DNA from: CAYLRY01 sp964386535
GTDB taxonomy: Bacteria > Chloroflexota > Dehalococcoidia > Dehalococcoidales > UBA3254
DNA length: 64,000 nucleotides
NCBI GenBank assembly: GCA_964386535.1
Contig: CAYLRY010000005.1
Location: forward strand, 1-64,000
Direction of reading: 5' to 3'
A program made the position numbers and the translations under genes. The notes under the pieces are model-generated. The model was given only the letters and a program-made list of their open reading frames with translations, did not search any database and was not told the origin of the DNA. Positions 43,811 through 53,123 of the stretch are shown here, piece after piece. Position 1 is the first letter of the stretch, and each line of letters opens with the position of its first letter.

Positions 43811-44596
43811 ATGCAGCATAAAGAAGGAAACTTCAAAGGGTACCATGGATTCAATATCTATTATCAATGCTGGCTGCCAGCGGTCAAGAGTCGTCCGGTA
43901 TTGCTAATTGCACACGGTTTTGCTGAGCACAGCGGGCGCTACCGCAATGTGGTTAACCACTTCGTGCCCAGAGGGTACCATGTCTACGCACTTGATCACC
44001 GGGGACACGGCAGGTCGGACGGCGAAAGGGTGCAGGTAGAGGATTTTTATGATTATATTAAAGACCTCAAGACCTTTTTCGATATGGTACGCAGGGAGAA
44101 TCCCAAGAATAAGATATTTCTCATTGGTCACAGCATGGGGTCAGTAATCAGCCTGGCCTACACCGTAGAGTACCAGCAAGAGATGGACGGTCTGATCACC
44201 TCCGGCGGTGGTCTGGCTCAACCGGGTACACCACCCATGCCGCCGCGCAAGCCCGGTGAGCCTCTGCCTACAGACATGCTCAGCCGCGATCCTGAGGTTA
44301 TTCGAAATTACATTAATGATCCCCTGGTTTATCGTGGTCCGATGCCAACCAATTCCACCATAGGAGATATGGTCAATAAACTTTATGACCTGGTTCCCAG
44401 GATAAAGCTGCCGGTCCTGATTATGGCCGGTAACGCCGTTACTGACGGCCAGCGCAGCCGCGTTCTTCACGAGCGAATCGGCTCAAAAGATAAAACCCTC
44501 AAGCTTTACGAAGGTCTTAGGCACGAAATTTTTAACGAGCCTGAGAACCCCCAAGTTATGGCTGACCTGGAGGAGTGGCTGGAGGCACACTTGTAG
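43811..44596 (+). CDS. Alpha/beta hydrolase (monoacylglycerol-lipase-like)
   Basis: A 261-aa serine hydrolase of the S33/hydrolase_4 group. HGFAEHSGRY (oxyanion region, about 36-45) and DHRGHGRSDG (61-70) precede the nucleophile elbow GHSMGS (near 100-105). A downstream Asp and the His in LRHEI (near 238) complete the triad. AGGAGG precedes ATG. No signal peptide. It likely cleaves lipid or aryl esters in the cytosol. Confidence 0.92.
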   Translation: MQHKEGNFKGYHGFNIYYQCWLPAVKSRPVLLIAHGFAEHSGRYRNVVNHFVPRGYHVYALDHRGHGRSDGERVQVEDFYDYIKDLKTFFDMVRRENPKNKIFLIGHSMGSVISLAYTVEYQQEMDGLITSGGGLAQPGTPPMPPRKPGEPLPTDMLSRDPEVIRNYINDPLVYRGPMPTNSTIGDMVNKLYDLVPRIKLPVLIMAGNAVTDGQRSRVLHERIGSKDKTLKLYEGLRHEIFNEPENPQVMADLEEWLEAHL

Positions 44597-44962
44597 TTTT
44601 GGTAATCTGCTGCCGTCTGGCTTTGCCTGGTATTTCGTAATTCATGAGCTGGGACTTTCATGTATTGATAGAATGGTACGGGAGGGAATATAATAAGTTA
44701 CAATAATACGGTGGTTCAGTATGACAACCGTACGCGTTAGAAATTTTCTTGGGTAGTTGAACGAGGTCTCAAGTAATTACTTTGCCGGTAACTGGTCATT
44801 CACCTTTTAATTGGACCAAAACGCCTTGCTGTCACTGCTAGAGTTCGATTAATAGAAAATATATACTTGAAATGTTTAAGGAATTTTGGCTGAAAGTAAA
44901 ACGTAAATCTACCCAATAATTGTTTAGCTTGAGAAAAATCAAATAGAAAGAGGTACATATTC
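44597..44962. other. Intergenic region with small inverted repeat
   Basis: 366 bp without a credible ORF. TACGGT (44707-44712) and ACCGTA (44727-44732) form a 6-bp inverted repeat. Otherwise featureless AT-rich DNA before the Fe-S protein gene. Confidence 0.4.
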
Positions 44963-46087
44963 ATGAAAAATGACGTATATGAAAAGATTGCGGAAATATT
45001 CGAATACCCAGGTTCTCAGAATCTAATCAAGTATTTGAAAGTACTCTTTAAGCCAGAGGAGGGAGAACTGTTGCTTGAGTTCCTCGAACCTTCAACCTGT
45101 GAACAGGTAGCTAAAAGATTGAATATGGACGAGAAAGTCCTCTCTGAAAAGCTTGCTGATTTTAAACGCAGAAGGCTGCTGTTCCATAAAAAGAATGAAT
45201 ATCTATTCCATCTGGCAATGCATGGATTTTTTGCCCGCATCGCTAAAGCCAAAAAAGAAGATATACCTGAAGGATTCTGGAAAGCCTGGGATGATTTCAT
45301 GCCTGAAGTGGAACAAAAGTCAATAACACAAAGTTTAAAAGTGGCTGAAAAGGTTCCCGTAAGCGGCATAATGACAAGGATAATTCCAGCCAGGCTGGCT
45401 ATTGATTCCAATCCCAACATTAAGCCGGAAGATATTCTACCTGAAGAAGATATTCATGCGATGTTGCGAATGAAGGGTAGTCAGGAGGTTATTGCGGTCA
45501 GTAATTGTGACTGCCGTGTCAGAGCGCATAAGTGCGATAGACCGATATTAAATTGTTTTGAATTCGGCAAATACGCAGAATTTAACCTCAACCAATCCTC
45601 CAGTTTAAAAGTTGTATCTGTAGAGGAAGCCATAGCAATCTCAGACGAAGCTGAAAGAAGTGGACTTCTAAAGAGCGGTGGGATAAGCAAGAAAAATGGT
45701 GGAGTTCTTTGCCATTGCTGTGATTGCTGCTGTAATGTAATGGGTGCAACTATACGCTATGGGGTGGCTCATCAGCTACGTTCCCCCAGCCGCTATCGAG
45801 CTAGAGTTGATGAGGGACTTTGTGTCGGTTGTCAGGAGTGTATAGAGCGTTGTTTCTTTGATGCAATTGAAATGAAGAAGGTTCCTGGTTCTAAAAAACT
45901 TAAGGCCTTCGTTAACGAAGAAAAGTGTATGGGATGCGGGCTTTGTGTTATTAAGTGTGAACAAAAGGCCTTAATTTTCGACTTAGTGAAGCCGCCAGAG
46001 TATATCTCGATTGACCAGGAGCAACGAACGGCTCCTTTTGGTGGGGACAAGATACCTGTATGGCGTTCTTTCGCTTCAGCTCCCTAG
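44963..46087 (+). CDS. Winged-helix-like/Cys-rich/ferredoxin multidomain protein
   Basis: A 374-aa protein. Residues 1-90 look like a winged-helix fold. A Cys-rich middle follows with NCDCR near 180 and an exceptional CHCCDCCC run near 249-256. The C-terminal 2x[4Fe-4S] ferredoxin (about 283-345) has CVGCQECIERC and CMGCGLCVIKC. AGAGG precedes ATG. The mix suggests a redox-responsive regulator or an electron donor to a neighbouring flavoenzyme such as the OYE-like protein. I recognise the modules but not a characterised protein with this order. Confidence 0.82.
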   Translation: MKNDVYEKIAEIFEYPGSQNLIKYLKVLFKPEEGELLLEFLEPSTCEQVAKRLNMDEKVLSEKLADFKRRRLLFHKKNEYLFHLAMHGFFARIAKAKKEDIPEGFWKAWDDFMPEVEQKSITQSLKVAEKVPVSGIMTRIIPARLAIDSNPNIKPEDILPEEDIHAMLRMKGSQEVIAVSNCDCRVRAHKCDRPILNCFEFGKYAEFNLNQSSSLKVVSVEEAIAISDEAERSGLLKSGGISKKNGGVLCHCCDCCCNVMGATIRYGVAHQLRSPSRYRARVDEGLCVGCQECIERCFFDAIEMKKVPGSKKLKAFVNEEKCMGCGLCVIKCEQKALIFDLVKPPEYISIDQEQRTAPFGGDKIPVWRSFASAP

Positions 46088-46247
46088 CAGTCCTGGATAG
46101 ACTTCTGGAGCTTGGGGTAGGATGTTATTAGTAAACACCAAACTTATCCCGCCATCAAAAAATCTGAAAAGCCTCATTTGGCAGTAGATTTGAAGCTAAG
46201 ATATCATAGAGACGAAGCTAATAAATCTTCACTAAAGAGGTGAAAAA

Positions 46248-46454
46248 ATGTACCAGCAAGGTCTGCTGCCTTTTCGCTATGAAAGTGAGCCGGCAGAGTT
46301 AGGGATGACCGCCTTAGCTGGCTTACCGGCCTATCTGGAACTGGCTATAGTATGTGGACTACCAGGTTCAATTAGACGTCATATGGGATGTTTCAGCCTT
46401 GAAAAGCAGGGCTTGAATAGCATATCCAAATGTCTCTTGGTTAACAAAGTCTGA
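46248..46454 (+). pseudogene. Truncated transposase N-terminus (IS1380-like)
   Basis: A 68-codon frame after AGAGGTG. Its first 55 residues resemble the N-terminus of IS1380-type DDE transposases (LLPFRYE, ELGMTALAGLPAYLELA, GLPGSIRRH). The sequence then diverges and stops; the DDE catalytic region is absent. A group II intron tail begins immediately after, so the site has seen more than one insertion or deletion. Confidence 0.5.
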
Positions 46455-46530
46455 TGAATCGCCGTATACCGAACGGTGCGTACGGTGGTGTGAGAGGACG
46501 CCGGACGAATTAATCACCTGCCTCCTACTT
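46455..46530 (+). mobile_element. Group II intron 3' remnant (domains V-VI)
   Basis: The stretch matches the domain V pattern of bacterial group II introns. CGCCGTA (46460-46466) pairs with TACGGTG (46481-46487); an inner ACC/GGT stem closes a GAAC loop (46468-46477) with a GCG bulge at 46478-46480. The CGC triad begins the helix. GAGAGG (46492-46497) and CCTCC (46521-46525) follow and can close a domain VI-like stem before a CTAC-type end. No reverse transcriptase or 5' intron end is found, so it is a dead fragment. Confidence 0.6.
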
Positions 46531-46851
46531 GTTTGCAATATCTTGCTGTTTTCCGTTACATAGAATTAGAAATATCTAGAATATAAAATAATAATTTTTC
46601 AATATGTTTAAATACGCAATCGATGATCTTAAAATGGTGATGCAGTTATAGTGAGATTGACTATCGCCATCCGCTCTTGATGAGCTTTCTTTCTCTATGT
46701 TGAAGATATCGCATCTCCTGCAAGGGAAAGTCTCCGGTAGACATTAGTCAATAGAATGCAGCCCTTATTAGAGATGGTGCTGAGGCAGAAGAAGATATTG
46801 AATGCTTAGTTTTCTGTAAATCGTGAATTGAAATATTTTAGGAGGTGCAAC
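46531..46851. other. Degenerate region after mobile-element remnants
   Basis: 321 bp with no intact gene. A short open stretch ending near 46820 (AALIRDGAEAEEDIECLVF) could be the tail of a lost gene. AGGAGG at its end serves the SnoaL-like gene. Confidence 0.35.
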
Positions 46852-47196
46852 ATGGTTAAACCTACCATTGAATCAATACTTCAACATCACGGACAGGCAT
46901 TGATGTCAGGCAATATTGAAGAAGTCCTTAAAGATTACACCAATGATTCGGTTTTCTTTACCCCTGAAGGGACTTACAGGGGGCTGGATGGCATAAGAAA
47001 GGGCTTCGCAGGCGTTACACAGATCTTGACACCTGAGGTAGTGGCCAATTTCAAGACCATCAAGCAGGATATTCAGGGAGAGTACATTTATATGACCTGG
47101 ACTGCGCTTCCATCAATTCCGTTCGGCTCGGATACGTTTCATATACATGACGGTAAAATCATGATGCAGTCGGTTGCCCATTCGTCAGGCCACTAA
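46852..47196 (+). CDS. SnoaL-like / NTF2-fold protein
   Basis: A 114-aa protein of the NTF2 superfamily: an N-terminal helix with the YTNDSVFFTPEG turn, GLDGIRKGF, and late beta strands ending in a His-rich tail. ATG 46852 follows GGAGG by 6 nt, so a longer frame from 46828 is rejected. Members act as ketosteroid-isomerase-like enzymes or small-molecule binders; the substrate is unknown. It sits just before a broken URO-D-like gene. Confidence 0.82.
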   Translation: MVKPTIESILQHHGQALMSGNIEEVLKDYTNDSVFFTPEGTYRGLDGIRKGFAGVTQILTPEVVANFKTIKQDIQGEYIYMTWTALPSIPFGSDTFHIHDGKIMMQSVAHSSGH

Positions 47197-47265
47197 CCTG
47201 CCTTTAGAAATACTGCCGGTAAAAATAATTAAAATTCTAATCCTGCGGCGAATATATAAACGGAG

Positions 47266-47946
47266 ATGAAGATCGTGAACATGACCTTTGCGCAACTTAG
47301 ACAGGAAAGAGAAAAACGTATTATGGATGCCGTGGCACTGAAAAAACCGGATAGAGTACCCATTTCTACTTTTTTTGCCTATTTTCCCGCCAAATTCGTT
47401 GATCGGGTTACCACCCGCGACTGCTATTATGATTTCAGAAAGTGGAAAGATGCCTACTTTAAGACAGCTCTTTATTTTCAGCCGGATATCTGCGGAATGT
47501 TTTTTAATCAGTCCGGGCTGGTTCTCGAATAAATGGACGTTAAAACCATGCTCTGGCCCGGCCATGGGACTTCGATTCATCATTGTCACCAGAATATTGA
47601 AGGCGAACATATGAAAGCCGATGAATATGACCTGCTGCTGAAGGATTACTCCGACTACCTTCTGCGTTATTATCTTCCCCGCACCAACGGTCTTCTTTCG
47701 CCCTTATCCGGTTTACCTCCCCTGACTTCTCTCTCGGCCAGCCTTTCCTTCAGCAACCTGGTGAATCCGCAGTTTGTCCAGATGCTTGAAAAGCTGGTGA
47801 AGATTGCCCTGGAAGCGGTGCGCTGGCAAACTGGAATCTCTGCCATGAACAGGGAAATGAATGAATTAGGATTTCCCGGGGGGCTGGCTTTAGGAGGGCT
47901 GGTGCCCTTCGACTTAATTTCCGAAATTAACATAAGTCTTTTTTGA
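47266..47946 (+). pseudogene. Broken uroporphyrinogen-decarboxylase-like (URO-D family) gene
   Basis: One frame encodes a URO-D-like N-terminus (MTFAQLRQEREKRIMDA, KKPDRVP) and continues after an in-frame TAA (47530-47532) with MDVKTMLWPGHG and later PRTNG. The similarity on both sides is colinear, so the TAA is a nonsense mutation. The frame ends at 47946, about 225 codons, whereas family members have about 350-400, so the C-terminal half is also lost. The intact gene was probably a corrinoid-methyltransferase-type relative (MtaA/CmuA group) rather than HemE. Confidence 0.75.
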
Positions 47947-48187
47947 TGTCATAATCGTATCCTGGTTTGAGATTGAGTTCTTTTTTAGTTTACCTTAACT
48001 ATGCTATGATTTTCATTAATCGATTAGAACAATAGGTGCATTGCGACATCATAGTGTATAATTGAGATGGTTGGTCAGGCTTTGTTGAACTATAGTAACA
48101 AGCTTGATTATTCTGATTGACAATTCCCGGAATAAATTTTAATGGCTTAAGATGCCATTACCCGGCGATTCAAAAAGGTTTTAACAA

Positions 48188-49291
48188 ATGAATGAGTTAT
48201 ATTCTGAAATTACAGTCAGGAATACTAAGATTAAAAACCGGATTGTAATGCCAGCCATGGGTTGTTCCGGTTTTACGGGGGAGGATGGGTTTTTAACCAT
48301 AGAAAATATAGGGCGTTACCGGAATAGAGCAGCAGGGGGCGTAGGACTTATTATTAGCGAAGCTTCCTGCGTTAACAAAACAGGAAGGATCTCTACCACC
48401 CAACTGGGACTCTGGTCAGATGATCATATCAAAGGTTTCAGTCAGCTTGCAGATAGCTGCCATGAATATGGTTGTAAGGTGCTGGCACAAATACACCATG
48501 CGGGTCTGGCTGTTGCCATCGGAGTTACCGATGACCCTGTAGCTCCATCGGATTTTCAGGGGTTAACCAGGTCAGGTCAAAATATTCGAGCGAGAGCTCT
48601 TACTTTAAATGAAATTATTCTTTTACAGAATGAATTTGTTGCAGCGGCGCTCAGGGCTCAAAAAGCCGGGCTTGATGGAATAGAACTGCACGGCGCAAAC
48701 GGCTATTTAATAAGCCAGTTTTTTTCTCCTTACGTTAACAAGAGGAAAGATGACTACGGGGGAAGCCTGGTCAAGAGAACCCGGTTTGCCGCCGAGATTA
48801 TTATGCAGATCCGCCAGGCAGTTGAACCGGACTTTTTAATTTCCTGCATTATAGGTTGCGATGAGCCGGATTTAGAAAGCAGTATTCAGATAGCCCGAAT
48901 TCTGGAAAATGCAGGGGTTGATATCCTGCAGGTGTCCAGAGGGATGACTGATTTCATCGCCGGTGAAATAGTTGATATACCCGTCCCGAAATATTTTCAT
49001 TTCAATTCTACAGTTTACAGGGGCACTCAAATCAAAGAGACTGTCAAGGTTCCGGTAATCGTCGTTGATGGCATTCGAGCCCCATTAGATGCAGCTTATC
49101 TGGTGGAGCATAAATTTGCTGATTTTGTAGCTATTGGGAGAGGATTATTAGCTGATCCTGAATGGGCCAATAAAGGACAAAAATATGTTCAGGTTACACC
49201 TTGTTTGAACTGTAAATTATGTGCTTACCATAAGCCTGGCTGTACTTGTCCGCAGAAAAAATTTGCCTTAAAAAGAGGGAGTTATTACTAG
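48188..49291 (+). CDS. Old-yellow-enzyme-family NADH:flavin oxidoreductase
   Basis: A 367-aa FMN TIM-barrel enzyme. Landmarks are AQIHHAG (about 99-105), ELHGANGYLISQFFSP (near 161-176) and NKRKDDYGGS, all standard for the 2-enoate/2,4-dienoyl-CoA reductase branch. The C-terminus has CLNCKLC followed by CTC (CxxCxxC-x6-C-x-C), fitting a [4Fe-4S] site, but the FAD/NAD domain of the long dienoyl-CoA reductases is absent. It thus probably takes electrons from a separate partner, possibly the ferredoxin-like protein upstream. Weak Shine-Dalgarno. Confidence 0.9.
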   Translation: MNELYSEITVRNTKIKNRIVMPAMGCSGFTGEDGFLTIENIGRYRNRAAGGVGLIISEASCVNKTGRISTTQLGLWSDDHIKGFSQLADSCHEYGCKVLAQIHHAGLAVAIGVTDDPVAPSDFQGLTRSGQNIRARALTLNEIILLQNEFVAAALRAQKAGLDGIELHGANGYLISQFFSPYVNKRKDDYGGSLVKRTRFAAEIIMQIRQAVEPDFLISCIIGCDEPDLESSIQIARILENAGVDILQVSRGMTDFIAGEIVDIPVPKYFHFNSTVYRGTQIKETVKVPVIVVDGIRAPLDAAYLVEHKFADFVAIGRGLLADPEWANKGQKYVQVTPCLNCKLCAYHKPGCTCPQKKFALKRGSYY

Positions 49292-49376
49292 ATAAATTGA
49301 TAAATATGATGATAAGATAAATTATTTAATATATTATAAAATTGGTTAGATTCTCATTAAATGAGGTATATAAATT

Positions 49377-50387
49377 ATGAATAAAGAGAAGTCTGGATCA
49401 ATGCGTATCATTACACTTGAAGAACATTATGCAACCCGGTCTTTCCTGGAAGCATCCGGACATGATTTGAGATACCAGGCTAAAAAAGAACCTGGACGCA
49501 GTTCCCCCGGCCCATCTCTGGTTGACAGACTTTGTGACCTTGGTGATTTGAGAACCGGAGAGATGGATGCGGCAGGTATCGATATGCAGGTTTTATCACT
49601 GACCTCGCCCGGTGTGCAGCAGATGGAAGCCGCAGAATCGGTGGCAGTGGCTCGGGAACAAAATGATTATTTAGCGAATGCGGCGAAATATTATCCGGAC
49701 CGTTTTGCAGGTTTTGCAGCTTTACCTACACCGGATCCGGAACAGGCAGCCGGAGAATTGGAGCGTACTGTTAACAAATATGGTTTTAAAGGGGCTGCCA
49801 TAATGGGCCACACCCAAGGGCGTTATCTGGATGATGAGTTCTTCAGGCCAGTACTGGAAAGCGCCGCTGCTCTCCACGTGCCGTTATACCTTCATCCCAC
49901 ACCTCCACCTAAAAAAGTTTTTGAGACTTACTATAGCGGAAATTTCCCTCCGAACGTAGCAACCCTTTTATCAACTTCTGCCTGGGGATGGCATATTGAA
50001 ACTGCCATTCATTCTTTACGTCTTGTCGTCAGCGGTGCGTTTGATCGTTTTCCTGGTCTTCAGATTATAATCGGGCATCTGGGTGAAGCGCTTCCTTTTA
50101 TGCTTTCAAGGATTGATCAACAACTATCCAGGAAAGAAACCTATCTGGAAAGAACTACCGGAGAATACTTCCGTGAGAACTTTTTGTATACAATCGGCGG
50201 TTTCAATTACCTGCCGGCATTTCTGGATTTGCTGCTTCAGGTGGGGGTTGATCGCATTCTGTTCTCAGCGGATTATCCGTTTGCATCAATGGAATCAGCC
50301 CGCACTTTCCTGAACCAGCTTCCGGTTAGTCCTGCCGATAAAGAACGAATCGCCCATGGTAACGCAGAGCGGCTACTTCAAATTTGA
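49377..50387 (+). CDS. Amidohydrolase-family decarboxylase, gamma-resorcylate-decarboxylase-like
   Basis: A 336-aa enzyme of the amidohydrolase-2/ACMSD group. The metal and acid residues of gamma-resorcylate decarboxylase are all in place: Glu15 and His17 (LEEH), His173 (YLHP), His234 (IGHLGE) and Asp299 (FSADYPF), with family-like spacing. Such enzymes reversibly decarboxylate 2,6-dihydroxybenzoate to resorcinol; relatives act on 5-carboxyvanillate or salicylate. The substrate is inferred. The resorcinol product would suit the AthL/RhL-like enzymes at the left end. An alternative start is the Met at 49401. Confidence 0.85.
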   Translation: MNKEKSGSMRIITLEEHYATRSFLEASGHDLRYQAKKEPGRSSPGPSLVDRLCDLGDLRTGEMDAAGIDMQVLSLTSPGVQQMEAAESVAVAREQNDYLANAAKYYPDRFAGFAALPTPDPEQAAGELERTVNKYGFKGAAIMGHTQGRYLDDEFFRPVLESAAALHVPLYLHPTPPPKKVFETYYSGNFPPNVATLLSTSAWGWHIETAIHSLRLVVSGAFDRFPGLQIIIGHLGEALPFMLSRIDQQLSRKETYLERTTGEYFRENFLYTIGGFNYLPAFLDLLLQVGVDRILFSADYPFASMESARTFLNQLPVSPADKERIAHGNAERLLQI

Positions 50388-50422
50388 TATTTTTTCTTTA
50401 ACAAAAACCAATGGGACTTTAG

Positions 50423-51832
50423 ATGAAATTAGCTGAAATTCTTTCGGCTTATCCACCCCCTAAAAAGATTCCTGAGGCCCTCCTCATAATCAGAAAGGAA
50501 TTAAAGGCTTCGGGCAGCCGGCTGGTTGTAATTGATGATGATCCAACCGGAGTTCAGGCCGTTCAGGACGTCAGGGTCTTGCTTAGATGGAACTGTGATG
50601 TACTGCGGAGAGTCATGAGGTTAGATAACCCTGTTTTTTTCATTTCCACCAATTCACGCGGATTGAGCCCTGAAAATGCGTATTCTGTTAGCTTTGAGGT
50701 CGGGAATAATCTTAAAGAGGCCAGCCACCTGGAAGCCAAACCGGTTCTACTGGCATCCCGCAGCGATAGTACCCTGCGCGGTCATTTCCCTTCTGAATTA
50801 GAAGCTTTGACCTCCGGTCTGGGGTTGGAACCGGACGGCATCATCGTAGCTCCTGCTTTGCTCGAAGCAGGAAGATATACTATCAATGATATACAATGGG
50901 TGGAACAAGACAACGAATTGGTACCGGTTAACCGGACTGAATTTGCGCGCGACCCTGTGTTTGGTTTTAAGAATAGTAATTTAAAAGACTGGATCGCTGA
51001 AAAAATGCAGGGTTCAATCAGAGCTGAAGATGTCCAGTCAATTTCCCTGGAATTAATACGCCGGGGCGGGCCGGATGGGGTCGCCCGGGTACTGTTTCAG
51101 GCCCATAATCAAACTCCTGTTATAATTAATGCTGCCTGCTGTGAAGACCTGGAAGTCGTGGTATTGGGTCTAATTCAGGCTGAAGGCATGGGAAAAAAGT
51201 TTGCTTACCGCTGCGCAGCTTCTTTTATAAAAGCCAGAGGTGGAATTGAAAACAGACCTTTGCTTTCCTTAAACGAACTGGCGCCCGGAAACTCTCCCGG
51301 TCTGATTGTGGCCGGTTCTTACGTGGAAAAAACCACACGTCAATTACGGCGGTTGCTGGATTCAGGGCTGGCTGAAGGCATTGAATTGAGTCCGTTAATC
51401 CCGGCTACGCAGGAGTCACAGCAAAAGGAGATACAAAATATTGCTCAGTTGATAGATCGAAAGTTAGCAGCCGGCATTACTGTAGCCCTATATTCACCAA
51501 GAAAAGTAGTGACAGCCTCTAATGAGGCTTTTCTGGAATTTGGCCGCCTTATTACGGATACATTGTGCAATATTATCAGGCAGATTAAACTGACTCCGGG
51601 TTATCTGATTGCCAAAGGCGGCATTACCAGTATTGAGCTGGCCCGCCAGGCTCTTCAGGCCGAGGAAGCTCTGGCTATCGGCCAGATCATTAATGGAGTA
51701 CCGGTCCTGCGTTTCGGGCAAGAAACCCGGTGGCCGGATATACCCTACGTAATTTTTCCGGGAAATGTAGGTGATGATACTGCCCTGATAAGGGTAGTTA
51801 AAATATTAAAGGGTAAAAAAGAGGCAACCTAG
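50423..51832 (+). CDS. Four-carbon acid sugar kinase family protein (DUF1537)
   Basis: A 469-aa protein of the OtnK/DUF1537 kinase family. The N-terminal domain starts VVIDDDPTGVQAV (substrate-binding DDxTG), with STNSRGL and SRSDSTLRGH. The C-terminal nucleotide-binding domain has KGGITS and FPGNVGDDTAL. Known members phosphorylate 3-oxotetronate, erythronate or threonate. No aldolase or isomerase of the usual four-carbon pathways is adjacent, so the substrate may differ. It lies 35 bp after the amidohydrolase gene and faces GlcF. Confidence 0.9.
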   Translation: MKLAEILSAYPPPKKIPEALLIIRKELKASGSRLVVIDDDPTGVQAVQDVRVLLRWNCDVLRRVMRLDNPVFFISTNSRGLSPENAYSVSFEVGNNLKEASHLEAKPVLLASRSDSTLRGHFPSELEALTSGLGLEPDGIIVAPALLEAGRYTINDIQWVEQDNELVPVNRTEFARDPVFGFKNSNLKDWIAEKMQGSIRAEDVQSISLELIRRGGPDGVARVLFQAHNQTPVIINAACCEDLEVVVLGLIQAEGMGKKFAYRCAASFIKARGGIENRPLLSLNELAPGNSPGLIVAGSYVEKTTRQLRRLLDSGLAEGIELSPLIPATQESQQKEIQNIAQLIDRKLAAGITVALYSPRKVVTASNEAFLEFGRLITDTLCNIIRQIKLTPGYLIAKGGITSIELARQALQAEEALAIGQIINGVPVLRFGQETRWPDIPYVIFPGNVGDDTALIRVVKILKGKKEAT

Positions 51833-51848
51833 CAACCTGTACCTATCT

Positions 51849-53123
51849 TCAGGTCTCCGTCTTCTTTCCCCCTAAGGCTTCATCCAGTATCTCTACAATA
51901 GAAGCTGTCCTGATGTCCAACTTGCACATCTTAACTCCGTGTGAGAGCTGCATTATACAGGCCGGGCAGCTTGAGACCAGAATTCCGGCGCCTGTGTTCT
52001 GCACGTTTTCCATTTTCCGGGCCAGGACTTTCATTGAGAGATCATAATTCTTAAAGCCGTATGTACCGGCGGCACCGCAGCACATATCAGATTCCTTAAG
52101 CTCAATAAACTCCACCCCGGGTATGCTTTTTAGAAGGGTACGCGGCGGGTTCTTTATTTTCTGGTAGCGCGCCAGATGGCACGGATCGTGATAAGTAACT
52201 TTCTTCTTGATATCAACCAGTCCGTTGACCAAACCTACATTGATCAGAAACTCACTTATATCTTTTACTTTACCGGAGAAAGCACGGGCTTTTTCTGCCC
52301 ACTGTGGTTCATCAGCCAGAAGTTTGCCATATTCTTTAAGAAATGAACTGCAACTGGCGCAGGGCGTGACAATGGCATCCACATCCAGACCAGCCGCAAT
52401 TTTGATGTTTCTTCTAGCCATCATGCGGGCGGACTCGATGTCCCCATAAGCCGGAGCAGGAATACCGCAACAGGCAAATTCAGGAATAATAACCTCTGCC
52501 TGGTGCTTCTGAAGAATGTGAATGGTGGCAGCAGCTTCATAAGAGTCCAAATTGGAAGCAAAACAGCCTACAAAATAGGCCACTTTGTACTTAGGATGCT
52601 CGATTTTGAGAGCTGATTTAATAATATTTTTCAATCCAGTATAGCGGGGCACTCTGGGTACTATCGCCTGTGCTTTCCCCGCGTCTCCAATAATATTAAT
52701 CAGCCCCGTTCTGCTGGCAGCACCGCGCAAACCTATAATATCAGAAAATTTAAGGATGTCTGCTGCTGTATGTAACACCGAAGGCCTACTTAATATATTG
52801 CGTAATATCCAACGGTTCATCATTCCTGGTTGATAAGCTGCTTCTCTGGTGTTGAAAATAATATCTGACGTTTGCACCCCGGCAGGGCAATCATCAACGC
52901 AGGCGTTGCAGGTTAGACAGTTAAATACAGGATCAATCAACTCCTTTATATTAAGTGTACCTTCTAACAGAGCGCTGTGGATCAGGGCAATCCTTCCTCT
53001 GGCGCCGGCCCACTCTATTCCGGTAACTTTATAAATAGGACAATGTGCCAGGCAAAAGCCGCATTTATTGCATCTCTCCAGGGCTTTAATTTTTTCTTCA
53101 TTTAACTTGACCACAGCCGTCAT
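51849..53123 (-). CDS. glcF: Glycolate oxidase Fe-S subunit (GlcF-like)
   Basis: A 424-aa protein with two N-terminal [4Fe-4S] motifs (CNKCGFCLAHC near 18-28; CLTCNACVDDC near 69-79) and two CCG domains (FACCGIP with TPCASC; DMCCGAAG with SSCPAC). This is the GlcF/LutA-type electron acceptor for the flavin subunit. Its ATG overlaps the stop of the fused flavoprotein (ATGA), with GGAGG inside that gene, so the two are coupled. It probably oxidises glycolate or D-lactate in complex with the upstream product. Confidence 0.93.
   Translation of the reverse strand: MTAVVKLNEEKIKALERCNKCGFCLAHCPIYKVTGIEWAGARGRIALIHSALLEGTLNIKELIDPVFNCLTCNACVDDCPAGVQTSDIIFNTREAAYQPGMMNRWILRNILSRPSVLHTAADILKFSDIIGLRGAASRTGLINIIGDAGKAQAIVPRVPRYTGLKNIIKSALKIEHPKYKVAYFVGCFASNLDSYEAAATIHILQKHQAEVIIPEFACCGIPAPAYGDIESARMMARRNIKIAAGLDVDAIVTPCASCSSFLKEYGKLLADEPQWAEKARAFSGKVKDISEFLINVGLVNGLVDIKKKVTYHDPCHLARYQKIKNPPRTLLKSIPGVEFIELKESDMCCGAAGTYGFKNYDLSMKVLARKMENVQNTGAGILVSSCPACIMQLSHGVKMCKLDIRTASIVEILDEALGGKKTET

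Noticed and set aside
47530..47532. In-frame stop in the URO-D-like gene as pyrrolysine recoding
   Set aside because: The codon is TAA, not TAG, and the gene is also truncated at its 3' end.
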